Source: Pseudarthrobacter sulfonivorans
GTDB lineage: Bacteria; Actinomycetota; Actinomycetes; Actinomycetales; Micrococcaceae
Assembly (NCBI RefSeq): GCF_014712225.1
Contig: NZ_JACXBW010000026.1
Span: 1 to 38,275, forward strand
Length of the DNA: 38,275 nt
Direction: 5' to 3'
Part shown: positions 23,703 through 32,260 of the stretch, one piece after another
How positions within the stretch are numbered: the stretch's first letter is position 1
Layout of the letters: each line of letters starts with the position of its first letter
The notes under the pieces: generated by a model
What the model saw: the letters and a program-made list of their open reading frames with translations, nothing else
What the model was told of the DNA's origin: nothing
Database searches by the model: none
Position numbers and translations under genes: made by a program

Positions 23703-25430
23703 TTAGGGGCAGCCGGTGCCGGCCGGGAAGCTTCCGACGGCGGCGGGCAGCTTCCCGGGGGCGATCGCCTTGCCGGTCAGCACGGCAACCAGCGCATCGA
23801 AGGCGCCGGGGGTCCGGCCGTAAAGGGCAATCTTCACGGGCGCGCCGGAACCCGCCAGCGGCCAGGGCGCATCCAGCGTCACGGCAATGTCGCCTCCGGC
23901 GGGTCGTCCCGCGTAGCCGACGAGCGTGAGCAGGGGACCCTGACCGATGCTCAGCCCGGCCTTGGCGGCCGCCGCAGCGAACCGTGCCCTGTCCTGGTCC
24001 GATCCCCCGGCAACCCGGACGCCTGCGGGGGCGATGGGTCCGGAACACTGCCCGGACAGCACCGTGATGGCCGCGTCGGAGACCCTCGCTGACGTATCGC
24101 CGCTGCTGCCGGGCGCGGCTCCCTGCGGGGCGCCCGGGGATGAGGCCGTCCGGCCGCGCCAGGCCAGCATGGTGGCAACCCGCGTGGCCGCCTCGTCCAG
24201 GCGCGCTGCCTGCACGGTTCCGGCGGCCACAGCATCCACGATGGCGGCATGGGCCTTGCCCACGTCGGCGGGCATCAGCAGCAGGTCCGCTCCGGCGGCG
24301 AGTGCAGCCGGGGCAGCGGAGCCGCCGGGATACTTCTGCTGAACGGCGCCCATGTTCAGGGCGTCGGTCACGGCTACGCCGTTGAAACCCATGCCGCGGA
24401 GCGCTGCGTAAGTCGGTGCCGATAACGACGCCGGAACACCGGGTTCAAGCGCGGGCACGGCGATGTGCCCCGTCATGACCATGGGCATACCGGCGGCGAC
24501 GGCGGCCCGGAACGGCTTCCAGTCGCGGGCCTCGAGCTCGGTGATGCCTGCGGGCTGCACCGGCAGATCCTGGTGCGAGTCCACGGTGACGGAGCCATGG
24601 CCCGGGAAATGTTTGAGGGTGGGCAGGACGCCTGCGTCCTGCATGCCCTGGGAGAACGCCACTGCAAGCTGCCCGGCCTGGTCCGGGTTCCCCGACATGG
24701 ACCGTGCCCCGATGGTGGGATCCGCCGGGCCGACGGTGACGTCGGCATCCGGTGCGAAGTCAAGGTTGAAGCCGAGGGGCGCGAGCTCGGAAGCCAATGC
24801 CCGGCCGGCGTCCTTGGCCAGGGGCGCGTTGCCCGCGGCCCCGAAGCTCATGGGTGTTGGCCACTCGGTCAGCGGTGCCCCCAGCCGGGCCACGATCCCG
24901 CCTTCCTGGTCCACGCCGATCAGCCCCGGCCACGGCCGGCCGTCGGCGCGGGCAGCCTGCGAAAGCCGCGCGTTCACGTCCGTCATGGCTCCAAGGTCCG
25001 CCTGGCCGTTGGCATCCAGCGGAATGTTGTCACCCATGATGATGGAACCGGCCAGGTGAAGGCGTTCAATGGTGGCGGCCTGGGCTGCAGGATCGGTCCC
25101 GGCGTACACAGGCATCAGGACCTGTCCTGCCTTCTCCTCCACGGACATCCTGGCCACGGCGGCCGCGGCCACATCCCGGTCCCGCTGCTCCGGGCCCCAG
25201 CCCAGCGGCCTCAGTCCGGGGTCAGGTGAGGGCGACGCCGAAGGAGGTGCCGTCGTCGGGCGTTCCGACGCCAGCGGCGAGGCAGTCCCGGCGCCGGGTG
25301 CGGAGCGTGAAGGCTCCGGCGCTGTGGCCGGGACTGCGGTACAGGCAGCCATCGCTGCTGCGGCGGCCGCAGCAGCGAGGAAGAGGGTAGTTTTGTGAAA
25401 ACTGTCACGGGTCCGTACGAACAAAGCCAT
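23703..25430 (-). CDS. NagZ-like glycoside hydrolase family 3 lipoprotein
   Basis: This 575-residue protein begins with a basic start, a hydrophobic stretch and a lipobox-like MAAC (Cys about 30), so it is probably anchored outside the membrane. A proline/serine/threonine linker (to about 72) leads to a family 3 N-terminal domain: VDQEGGIVARL (173-183), KHFPGHGS (273-280), DSH (284-286, the acid/base histidine) and VTDALNM (Asp 356, the nucleophile). The dyad-type DSH motif fits beta-N-acetylhexosaminidases acting on peptidoglycan sugars. A further C-terminal region of about 130 residues is less conserved. It is divergent from the YbdK-like gene; a TAGCAT element seven bases before the ATG suggests a leaderless mRNA. 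Confidence 0.93.
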   Translation of the reverse strand: MALFVRTRDSFHKTTLFLAAAAAAAAMAACTAVPATAPEPSRSAPGAGTASPLASERPTTAPPSASPSPDPGLRPLGWGPEQRDRDVAAAAVARMSVEEKAGQVLMPVYAGTDPAAQAATIERLHLAGSIIMGDNIPLDANGQADLGAMTDVNARLSQAARADGRPWPGLIGVDQEGGIVARLGAPLTEWPTPMSFGAAGNAPLAKDAGRALASELAPLGFNLDFAPDADVTVGPADPTIGARSMSGNPDQAGQLAVAFSQGMQDAGVLPTLKHFPGHGSVTVDSHQDLPVQPAGITELEARDWKPFRAAVAAGMPMVMTGHIAVPALEPGVPASLSAPTYAALRGMGFNGVAVTDALNMGAVQQKYPGGSAAPAALAAGADLLLMPADVGKAHAAIVDAVAAGTVQAARLDEAATRVATMLAWRGRTASSPGAPQGAAPGSSGDTSARVSDAAITVLSGQCSGPIAPAGVRVAGGSDQDRARFAAAAAKAGLSIGQGPLLTLVGYAGRPAGGDIAVTLDAPWPLAGSGAPVKIALYGRTPGAFDALVAVLTGKAIAPGKLPAAVGSFPAGTGCP

Positions 25431-25437
25431 TAAGTCG

Positions 25438-25443
25438 ATGCTA
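25438..25443 (-). promoter_or_regulatory. Possible -10 for leaderless NagZ-like mRNA
   Basis: On the minus strand this is TAGCAT, a TANNNT match, with seven bases to the ATG at 25430. The start point would then be the ATG itself. No -35 and no ribosome site are clear. Confidence 0.3.
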
Positions 25444-25504
25444 CCCCTGCACTAGACTTGGACGCGGCGCGCGGCCACGGACAACCGAACAGTTAGGAAC
25501 GCAT

Positions 25505-26656
25505 TTGAAGATTGATTTCGCTTCATCGAAGCAATCAACTCTTGGTGTGGAATGGGAGCTGGCCCTGGTGAACGGCCAGACCGGCGAACTGGCATCGGTG
25601 GCCAACGAGGTGCTGCGCGGCGTTGCAGCCAAACACCCCGAACTTAACGAAGACGACGAGCATCCCCACATCAAGCAGGAACTCCTGCTGAACACGGTGG
25701 AACTTGTCACGGGGATCTGCGAGACGGCCGGCGATGCCAAGGAAGACCTCAGCAGGTCGCTGGCCGCCGTCCGCGAAATCACCGATCCCATGGGCGTGGA
25801 GGTCTTCTGCGCCGGCAGCCACCCGTTCAGCCCGCCGCAGCTGCAGCCGGTGACGGACAAAGCCCGCTACGCGAAGCTGATCGACCGCACGCAGTGGTGG
25901 GGCCGGCAGATGGTTATTTACGGGGTGCACGTCCACGTGGGTCTCGACCGGCGCGAAAAGGCCCTTCCGGTGCTGGACGGCCTGGTCAACTACTTCCCGC
26001 ACTTCCAGGCGCTCTCGGCGTCGAGCCCCTACTGGGGCGGCGAGGACACCGGCTACGCCTCCCACCGCGCCCTGATGTTCCAGCAGCTGCCGACGGCGGG
26101 CCTGCCCTTCCAGTTCCGTTCCTGGGAAGAATACGAATCCTACGTCCAGGACATGTTCACCACCGGTGTGATCGACACCCTGTCCGAGATCCGCTGGGAC
26201 ATCCGGCCCGTCCCCAACCTCGGCACCATCGAGATGCGCATCTGCGACGGCCTGGCCACCCTTGAGGAAGTGGGCGCCATCGCCGCCCTCACCCAGTGCC
26301 TCGTGGACGAATTCTCCACCACGCTGGACAACGGCGGGACCATCCCCACCATGCCGCCGTGGCACATCCAGGAGAACAAGTGGCGGGCCGCCCGCTACGG
26401 CATGGAAGCGATCATCATCCTCGATGCCGCCGGCAACGAGCAACTGGTCACCGACCACCTGGTGGAGACCCTGAACCGGCTGGAGCCGGTCGCCGCTAAG
26501 CTCGGCTGCCCGGATGAGCTGGCCGACGTCGAGAAGATCATCCGCCGCGGCGCCGGCTACCAGCGCCAGCGCCGCGTGGCCGCCGAGCATGGCGGGGACC
26601 TGCAGGCCGTGGTGCTGGACCTCGTGAAGCAGATGCGGAACGGCCCGACGGGCTAA
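25505..26656 (+). CDS. Carboxylate-amine ligase (YbdK/GCS2 family)
   Basis: This 383-residue enzyme is of the glutamate-cysteine ligase 2 family. The early GVEWELALVN block (near residues 14-23) is the metal- and nucleotide-binding start seen in YbdK and EgtA-like enzymes. VYGVHVHVGLD-type residues (MVIYGVHVHVGLD) and TIEMRICDG later are family hallmarks. It ligates a carboxylate to an amine with ATP; the substrates are not shown by the sequence. Mycothiol producers do not need glutathione, so a true glutathione role is unlikely. The start is TTG with AGGA seven bases upstream. It is divergent from the NagZ-like gene and converges with tsaD. Confidence 0.92.
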   Translation: MKIDFASSKQSTLGVEWELALVNGQTGELASVANEVLRGVAAKHPELNEDDEHPHIKQELLLNTVELVTGICETAGDAKEDLSRSLAAVREITDPMGVEVFCAGSHPFSPPQLQPVTDKARYAKLIDRTQWWGRQMVIYGVHVHVGLDRREKALPVLDGLVNYFPHFQALSASSPYWGGEDTGYASHRALMFQQLPTAGLPFQFRSWEEYESYVQDMFTTGVIDTLSEIRWDIRPVPNLGTIEMRICDGLATLEEVGAIAALTQCLVDEFSTTLDNGGTIPTMPPWHIQENKWRAARYGMEAIIILDAAGNEQLVTDHLVETLNRLEPVAAKLGCPDELADVEKIIRRGAGYQRQRRVAAEHGGDLQAVVLDLVKQMRNGPTG

Positions 26657-26676
26657 CGCAGTCCCTTCCCCAAGAC

Positions 26677-26744
26677 GGGGCACTTCGACACGGACACGCG
26701 AGCCGCCGTCGTGATTTGCGACGCCGGCGCCCGCAAAGTGCCCC
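26677..26744. terminator. Convergent-gene stem-loop, possible terminator
   Basis: GGGGCACTT (26677-26685) pairs with AAGTGCCCC (26736-26744). The inner 50 bases hold further GC-rich partly complementary segments (around 26704-26712 and 26720-26730). It lies between the convergent YbdK-like gene and tsaD. There is no U-tract, so termination is inferred from position. Confidence 0.5.
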
Positions 26745-26774
26745 GCGACGGTTCACAGGGGGTCGAGGGACGGG

Positions 26775-27917
26775 TCAGGCGGGGAGGGACACCGCGGTGA
26801 CCGGCATCGAGGAGTCCGGGGCAAAGCCGATGCCGCTCGGCCCGATCCCCGCCATCACCAGCTGCGCGCCCAGGGCCGCCACCATGGCCCCGTTGTCCGT
26901 GCAGAGGTCCAGCGGCGGCACGTGGAGCCTGATTCCGGCCGACGCACAGCGCTGGCCGGTGAGCTCCCGCAGCCTGGAGTTGGCCGCCACTCCCCCGCCC
27001 AGCAGGACGTCCTTGATTCCGTGCTCGCGGCAGGCCAGCACGGCCTTGGACGTAATCACGTCCACCACCGCTTCCTGGAAGGCTGCGGCGATGTCGGCCA
27101 CCGGCACCTCTTCGCCGCGGGCTTCGAACTGCTCGACGCAACGCGCGACGGCGGTCTTTAGTCCGCTGAAGGACCAGTCGTAGCGGTGCGGGCCGGGTTC
27201 CTCCGCGGTGCCCATGTACTTCGGCTGGCTGAGGCCGCGCGGGAACCTGATGGCCTTGGGGTTGCCGGTGCGGGCCAGCCTGTCGATGGCCGGGCCGCCG
27301 GGGTAGCCCAGGCCCAGGATGCGGGCCACTTTGTCGTAGGCTTCGCCGGCGGCGTCGTCAATCGTGGAGCCGAGGAGCTGAACGTCGCTGGTGATGCTGT
27401 TGATCTTGAGGATCTCGGTGTGGCCGCCGGAGACCAGCAGCGCGCCGAGGTTGTCGGGCAGGCGCGGGGCACCCGCGGCGCCCGCCGCCACAGAAGCCGG
27501 GGACCCGCCGTCGGGCTTTGCACCGCCGTTCGGGATACCGTCCAGGAGCCCGACGCCGACGTGCGCCACCAGGTGGTTGATGGCATAAAGCGGTTTGCCG
27601 GTCGCGAGGGCGAGGGCCTTGGCCGCGCACACTCCCACCATCAGCGCACCGGCCAGCCCGGGGCCGGAGGTGACCGCGATGGCGTCCACATCCTCCAGCT
27701 TCACGCCGGCATCGGCCAGGGCCTGGCGCAGCGTGGGGACAAAGGCGTCAAGGTGCGCGCGGGAGGCGATCTCCGGGATCACCCCGCCGAAGCGCACGTG
27801 CTCGTCCATCGAGGAGGACACGGTGTTGGTGAGCAGCGTGGTGCCGCGGACAATGCCCACGCCGGTTTCGTCGCAGGAGGATTCGATGCCCAGCACCAGG
27901 GGCTGCGAGCGGTTCAT
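26775..27917 (-). CDS. tsaD: tRNA N6-adenosine threonylcarbamoyltransferase TsaD
   Basis: This 380-residue catalytic subunit of the t6A complex transfers the threonylcarbamoyl group to A37 of ANN-decoding tRNAs, working with TsaB and TsaE. LGIESSCDETG opens it. Metal-binding histidines are in AINHLVAHVG (His 115, His 119), and LVSGGHTEI, VDVITSKAVLAC and LGGGVAANSRLRE follow. It is about 40 residues longer than the E. coli enzyme, mainly because of a low-complexity insertion at about 129-155. The ATG overlaps the rimI stop by four bases, and it is last in the alr-tsaE-tsaB-rimI-tsaD unit. Confidence 0.97.
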   Translation of the reverse strand: MNRSQPLVLGIESSCDETGVGIVRGTTLLTNTVSSSMDEHVRFGGVIPEIASRAHLDAFVPTLRQALADAGVKLEDVDAIAVTSGPGLAGALMVGVCAAKALALATGKPLYAINHLVAHVGVGLLDGIPNGGAKPDGGSPASVAAGAAGAPRLPDNLGALLVSGGHTEILKINSITSDVQLLGSTIDDAAGEAYDKVARILGLGYPGGPAIDRLARTGNPKAIRFPRGLSQPKYMGTAEEPGPHRYDWSFSGLKTAVARCVEQFEARGEEVPVADIAAAFQEAVVDVITSKAVLACREHGIKDVLLGGGVAANSRLRELTGQRCASAGIRLHVPPLDLCTDNGAMVAALGAQLVMAGIGPSGIGFAPDSSMPVTAVSLPA

Positions 27918-28477
27918 GCCTGTCCTGCTTCCGTTGTCGGGCCGTCGGCTGCCGGGCCGTCGGCTGTTGAGGGGCGGGGCGGGGCGGGGCCGTCGGGCAC
28001 CAGCTGCAGCCGCATGATGAGGGCGTCGACGCCGTCGCGGTAATACTTGCGGCGCACGTGGATCTGTTCGAAGCCGAACCGCACGTACAGCTGCTGGGCC
28101 CGCGGGTTGTCCTCGCGGACCTCCAGCAGGACATCAGCTGCGCGGCGGCGCCGTGCCTCGTCGATCAGCCGGGTCAGGAGGGCCGAGCCGATCCCCCGCC
28201 CTTCGAATTCAGGCACGACGGCGATCGTCTGGACGTCCGCGATCGGCTCGATGCACATCAGGCCGGCGTAGCCCACAATCTCCCCGCCGCTCTCGGCCAC
28301 CGTGTAGCGGCGCGTTTCCGGCTGGGACAGTTCCGCCAGGAACATCTCCACCGGCCACGCGTCGGCGGGGAACAGCCGCTGTTCGAGGGCGTTCACCGCG
28401 GGCACATCCTCGAGCGCCATGTCGCGGAAAACCACGCCGTCGGCGCCGGAACGGCCGGTGCCGGCCGGCGCGCTCAC
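27914..28477 (-). CDS. rimI: Ribosomal protein S18-alanine N-acetyltransferase
   Basis: This 187-residue GNAT acetyltransferase has an acetyl-CoA loop in VVPEFEGRGIGSALLTRLID (about 89-108) and the C-terminal VREDNPRAQQLYVRFGFEQI block expected for RimI. RimI acetylates the N-terminus of S18 in E. coli; whether the target is the same here is unproven. It has a tail of about 25 residues (GPAPPRPSTADGPAADGP) beyond the domain, made of short repeated codons. The GTG start overlaps the tsaB stop by four bases; the stop overlaps the tsaD start. Position between tsaB and tsaD supports the call. Confidence 0.93.
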   Translation of the reverse strand: MSAPAGTGRSGADGVVFRDMALEDVPAVNALEQRLFPADAWPVEMFLAELSQPETRRYTVAESGGEIVGYAGLMCIEPIADVQTIAVVPEFEGRGIGSALLTRLIDEARRRRAADVLLEVREDNPRAQQLYVRFGFEQIHVRRKYYRDGVDALIMRLQLVPDGPAPPRPSTADGPAADGPTTEAGQA

Positions 28478-29145
28478 AGCGCCCGCTTCCGCGGTCCGGG
28501 GACCTGGGCGTCGGATTCGCGCAGGTACAGGGGCGTGGAGTCGAGGAGTTGAGCGCCGGAAGCGAGCCGGGCCAGGGCGAACTGGCCCAGATACAGCGCG
28601 TCGGGCTGCTCCTTGCTGAAGCCGGGATCAGCGCGCAGGACGTCGCTGTAGAGTCCGGCGCCGGCCCCGTACGCCGGGAGGTCCGGCAGGTCTGCTGCGA
28701 AACTGACGTGGGGGCCGTCCTCCAGCCGGGGCAGTTGACCGTCCGCCAGGCTGTAACGGGCCCAGTAGACCTCCTTGCGCCGGGCGTCGGTGACCACGAG
28801 GAACTCGGCCGCGGCGTCGGTGGATTCGGCCACTTCGAGGGCGACGGCGTCGAGGCTCATCAGGCCGTGCAGCGGCTTGTCCCAGACGAAGGCGAGCGCG
28901 CGGGCGGTGGCGATTCCTGAGCGCAGGCCGGTGAAGGGACCCGGTCCCACCCCAACGACGATCGCGTCAATGTCCTGGCCGGCGACGCCGGCGGACGAAA
29001 GCAGGTCCTCGATGCCGGGGGCCAGTACTTCGGCGTGGCTACGGGTGTCCTCCGTGGCGAAGCTGGCCACTTCGCCTTCGAGGGCGTCGTCCGAGACAAG
29101 GGCTGCGCTGGCCACGGCGGAGGTGTCGATCGCAAGAATGAGCAT
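28474..29145 (-). CDS. tsaB: t6A complex subunit TsaB
   Basis: This 223-residue protein is the TsaD-like scaffold of the t6A complex, lacking the catalytic histidines. LILAIDTSAVASAAL begins the ASKHA fold and VGPGPFTGLRSGIATA marks TsaB. It holds TsaD and lets TsaE bind. The ATG at 29143-29145 shares one base with the tsaE stop; the longer in-frame upstream extension reads through tsaE and is rejected. The stop overlaps rimI by four bases. Confidence 0.96.
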   Translation of the reverse strand: MLILAIDTSAVASAALVSDDALEGEVASFATEDTRSHAEVLAPGIEDLLSSAGVAGQDIDAIVVGVGPGPFTGLRSGIATARALAFVWDKPLHGLMSLDAVALEVAESTDAAAEFLVVTDARRKEVYWARYSLADGQLPRLEDGPHVSFAADLPDLPAYGAGAGLYSDVLRADPGFSKEQPDALYLGQFALARLASGAQLLDSTPLYLRESDAQVPGPRKRAL

Positions 29146-29747
29146 CAGGGTGTCCCTTCGAAGGCGCCGCCGAGGACGGGCTTGGTGCTCCAGCGGGGAC
29201 CAAAGCCGCGCAGCACGATGGTGCGGGGCTCGTCGTCGTCCTCGGTGTCGAAGTCCAGGATGTCGGTGTGGCCGGGGATCGGTTCCGACGCGCCCACGGC
29301 GTCCAGCCCGATGGCGCGGTGCAGGTCCACTTCCAGGCGGCTTTCGCTCAGGTGCTCCACCCGGCCGCGCCCCCACTCCACCACGGTCACGGCCGAGTCC
29401 AGCGTGTTTTCCAGGTCAATATCGTCAATTTCCGAGGCCGATCCCAGCCGGTATGCGTCCACGTGCACCAGGTCCGGGCCGCCGGGCCGGGGGCCGTCAG
29501 GCAGGTTGGGATGGATACGCACCAGGACGAAAGTGGGCGAAATGATGCCCGCGCGCACGCCCAGGCCCTCGCCGAGACCCTGCGTGAACGTGGTTTTCCC
29601 GGCACCCAGCTCGCCGGTCAGCACCAGCAGGTCACCGGCCTGAAGCACCTCCCCCAAAGCCGCGCCGAGCGCGTGGGTCTGGTCCGCCGTCATGACCCTG
29701 AGCGTCTGTTCCCAGGTGGGCAGCTCTGCCTGGGCGGGCACGCTCAC
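29145..29747 (-). CDS. tsaE: t6A complex ATPase TsaE
   Basis: This 200-residue P-loop ATPase resets the TsaB-TsaD complex after each round of t6A synthesis. Walker A is LTGELGAGKTTFTQGL (about 43-58). SPTFVLVRIH and the later VHVDAYRL and VVEWGRG blocks fit the family. It is longer than E. coli TsaE (about 153 residues) through a C-terminal extension of about 40 residues. The GTG overlaps the alr stop by four bases. It is second in the operon. Confidence 0.96.
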   Translation of the reverse strand: MSVPAQAELPTWEQTLRVMTADQTHALGAALGEVLQAGDLLVLTGELGAGKTTFTQGLGEGLGVRAGIISPTFVLVRIHPNLPDGPRPGGPDLVHVDAYRLGSASEIDDIDLENTLDSAVTVVEWGRGRVEHLSESRLEVDLHRAIGLDAVGASEPIPGHTDILDFDTEDDDEPRTIVLRGFGPRWSTKPVLGGAFEGTP

Positions 29748-30979
29748 GGCGTGACCTTCTCGGCCGACTGCGGAGCAGGAGAATGCCCGACGGCGGGACT
29801 TTCGTTAATGAACCGGCGCGGCACCCGGGGGCTGATCCGGGTGACGATCTCGTAGTTGTTGGTCCCGGCGGCGGCCGCCCAGTCGTCGGCCGTGGGGCCG
29901 CCGTCGTCCCCGGTGCCGAACAGCACCGCCTCGGCACCGAAGAGGTCCGAGCCGGCGGGGCCGATGTTGCCGACGTCGATGACCATCTGGTCCATGGCGA
30001 TCCGGCCCACCACGGGGTAGGTCCGGCCGGCCACCCGGACCGGGCCGCCGGTGGCCACGCGCGGCACGCCGTCGGCGTAGCCGAGCGGGATCAGGGCCAG
30101 GCTGCTCGGGCCGCTGGTGCGGTAGCGGAGGCCGTAGGAGACGCCCTGCCCGTCGGGGACGTCCTTGCACTGGGACACGAGGGTGCGCAGCGTCATGGCC
30201 GGCCGCAGTCCCAGCTCGGCCGAGGTCTGGCCTTCAAACGGGGAGAGGCCGTAGATGCCGAGGCCCACGCGCACCAGGTCGAAGTGCGTGTCGGGGCGGG
30301 ACAGCGTGGCCGGGGTGTTGGCGAGGTGGCGGACCTCGGGGTCCACGCCCGCGTCCTCGGCCACAGCAAGCACGTCGCGGAAGACGGCCAACTGCTCGTC
30401 GGTTTCCGGCCGTTCGGGCTCATCGGCCACGGCGAGGTGCGAAAAAATGCCCACCACGCGCAGGAGGCCCTGGTCCTGGTACTCCATGGCCTCGCCCACC
30501 AGCTGGTCCCAGGATTCGAGCGTTGCACCATTCCGGCCCAGGCCCGTGTCCACTTTCAGGTGGATCCTCGCTGGGCGCTCCTGGTCGCGTGCGGCAGCCA
30601 CAATGCGCCCCAGCTCCCAGCCGGAGCAGCCGATGTCGACGCCGGCAGCAACCGCCGCGGCGAAGTTGCTTTCCGTGGTGTGCAGCCAGGCCAGCAGCGG
30701 TGCGTCAATGCCGGCCGCCCGCAGTGTCAAGGCCTCGGAGATGTGCGCAACGCCCAGCCAGGAGGCACCGGCCTCAAGGGCGGCCCGGGCCACCGGGACC
30801 GCGCCGTGCCCGTAGGCGTCGGCCTTCACCACGGCCATGACCTTGGCGGGCGAGGCCGCGTCGGCCAGCCGGCGGACGTTGTGGCGGATGGCGTCCAGGT
30901 CGATCACGGCGGACCGCTCGTACAGAGGATCCGTTCCTGGGGACGCACGGAAGTCACCGGATGCTGCGGGGTAAGTCAC
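29744..30979 (-). CDS. alr: Alanine racemase
   Basis: This 411-residue PLP enzyme interconverts L- and D-alanine for peptidoglycan. The PLP lysine is in AVVKADAYGHG (Lys about 52). HLKVDTGLGRNG follows, and the second catalytic tyrosine lies in GVSYGLRY (Tyr about 282). The GTG at 30977-30979 is chosen because the conserved domain begins 18 codons later, and because a TAGAAT -10-like element stands seven bases upstream with no ribosome site, implying a leaderless mRNA. The longer upstream frame is noncoding. It heads the operon with tsaE, tsaB, rimI and tsaD, each overlapping the next. Confidence 0.96.
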   Translation of the reverse strand: MTYPAASGDFRASPGTDPLYERSAVIDLDAIRHNVRRLADAASPAKVMAVVKADAYGHGAVPVARAALEAGASWLGVAHISEALTLRAAGIDAPLLAWLHTTESNFAAAVAAGVDIGCSGWELGRIVAAARDQERPARIHLKVDTGLGRNGATLESWDQLVGEAMEYQDQGLLRVVGIFSHLAVADEPERPETDEQLAVFRDVLAVAEDAGVDPEVRHLANTPATLSRPDTHFDLVRVGLGIYGLSPFEGQTSAELGLRPAMTLRTLVSQCKDVPDGQGVSYGLRYRTSGPSSLALIPLGYADGVPRVATGGPVRVAGRTYPVVGRIAMDQMVIDVGNIGPAGSDLFGAEAVLFGTGDDGGPTADDWAAAAGTNNYEIVTRISPRVPRRFINESPAVGHSPAPQSAEKVTP

Positions 30980-30986
30980 CCTAGTG

Positions 30987-30992
30987 ATTCTA
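30987..30992 (-). promoter_or_regulatory. -10 element for leaderless alr operon mRNA
   Basis: On the minus strand TAGAAT (five of six to TATAAT) lies seven bases before the alr GTG. A TGACG stretch near 31012-31017 could supply a weak -35. The predicted transcription start falls on the GTG. Confidence 0.55.
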
Positions 30993-31042
30993 GTGCGAGC
31001 CGCCCAGCCGCACGTCACGGCCCGATAATCGCCGGCTCTCAG

Positions 31043-31079
31043 GCGCCGCGCGGGCACCCCAGGGTGGCACCCGCGGCGC
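31043..31079. terminator. GC-rich hairpin between the PfkB kinase and alr
   Basis: GCGCCGC (31043-31049) pairs with GCGGCGC (31073-31079). GGG pairs with CCC and CACCC with GGGTG further in, with small bulges. It lies 19 bases past the end of the kinase gene and before the alr promoter. There is no U-tract; a terminator role is inferred. Confidence 0.5.
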
Positions 31080-31097
31080 GCCGCCCGCCGTCGGGCT

Positions 31098-32189
31098 TTA
31101 CGCGTCCGAGAGGTGCGCGATGGTGGCGCCGGCCCTACGCTGGGCGGCCTGCGGAACGTCGCTGACAATGTCGGCGAGGAAGCCGAAGCGGCGGAGCCAC
31201 TGGCTGCTCTGGCGTTCCGGCCGGGCGTTGGCGCGCTTCCACCAGTCGGCGATGTCGCCCCAGCCGGGCGCCGCCAGTGAACCGCCCACTTCCTGCACCG
31301 CCAGGGAAGCGCAAAGGTTGGCGAAGCGGAGCCGGTTCCCCAGCGGCCAGCCCGCGAGGCTGCCCACAATGAAGGCCGCGTCGAAGCAGTCGCCGGCGCC
31401 CGTGGGATCGAAGGCCGTCACCGGCAACGACGGCACCCACTCCTCCTCCCCCGTTTCGGAGTCCACGGCCATGGCACCCTGCACGCCGAGTGTCACCACG
31501 GCCACCGGCACCCGGTCGGCCAAGGCATACAGCGCCGACCACGGGTTGTCCTTCCCGGTGAAGGCCATCGCCTCGCGCTGGTTGGGCAGGAACGCATGGA
31601 AGTACTGCAGGTTCTCCAGCCGGACCGGCGCCCATTCCCCGCTGGGGTCCCAGCCCACGTCCCCGAACAGTTTGACCCCCGCCTGGTGCGCGGCCTTTGC
31701 CCACGGTTCAATTTCGATGCCGAGCTCGGCGATCCCGGCGAGCGCCCGGGGCGGCGGGCCGATCAGTTCGGACGCCGTCACCGGCGCAGGGTGGCCGTGC
31801 GTCACCAGGGAACGGTCTTGCTGGACGCTGAGCGAGACCGTGACCGGCGAATGCCACCCCGGAACACGGCGCGACAGGCTGAGGTCCACGTGCTCCTGCC
31901 CGGCCAGGATCTTCCAGTTGTAGTCACCGTAACCGTCGTCCCCGAAGGCGGCGGCGAGCCCGGTCTTCAGGCCCAGCCTCGCCGCGGCAATGGCCTGGTT
32001 CGCCACGCCGCCGGGACAGCTGCCCATTCCCTCGCTCCAGATTTCGGTGCCGGGCTCGGGCGCGTGCGGCAGGCCGGTGAAGATGATGTCCTGGAAAACT
32101 GTGCCCGCCAGGATGAGGTCGAACCCGCCGTCGGCCTGCGTTCGGACGGACGAAAGCGGATCGAAACGGCGGTCCGGGATGGCGTCCAT
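31098..32189 (-). CDS. PfkB/ribokinase family sugar kinase
   Basis: In this 363-residue kinase the substrate region has GMGSCPGGVANQAIAAARLG (about 54-73), and the C-terminal motif AFDPTGAGDCFDAAFIVG (about 259-276) holds the catalytic aspartate and anion hole. The substrate is not shown by the sequence. The ATG at 32187-32189 is chosen; a start 18 codons earlier is possible but would sit closer to the divergent GH4 gene. The GH4 glycosidase starts 71 bp away on the other strand, so the pair could act on one sugar. The gene ends in a GC-rich hairpin. Confidence 0.92.
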   Translation of the reverse strand: MDAIPDRRFDPLSSVRTQADGGFDLILAGTVFQDIIFTGLPHAPEPGTEIWSEGMGSCPGGVANQAIAAARLGLKTGLAAAFGDDGYGDYNWKILAGQEHVDLSLSRRVPGWHSPVTVSLSVQQDRSLVTHGHPAPVTASELIGPPPRALAGIAELGIEIEPWAKAAHQAGVKLFGDVGWDPSGEWAPVRLENLQYFHAFLPNQREAMAFTGKDNPWSALYALADRVPVAVVTLGVQGAMAVDSETGEEEWVPSLPVTAFDPTGAGDCFDAAFIVGSLAGWPLGNRLRFANLCASLAVQEVGGSLAAPGWGDIADWWKRANARPERQSSQWLRRFGFLADIVSDVPQAAQRRAGATIAHLSDA

Positions 32190-32260
32190 GTCCGGCAGAC
32201 TACGCCCTGCCGCAGCGCCGCGATAGGGGCGGGTCCGCGGCACGGCCTACACTGCTGACT

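Noticed and set aside
30980..31369. Longer alanine racemase N-terminus
   Set aside because: The extra 130 codons lie over the PfkB gene end, have no family content, and bypass the promoter-like TAGAAT element.
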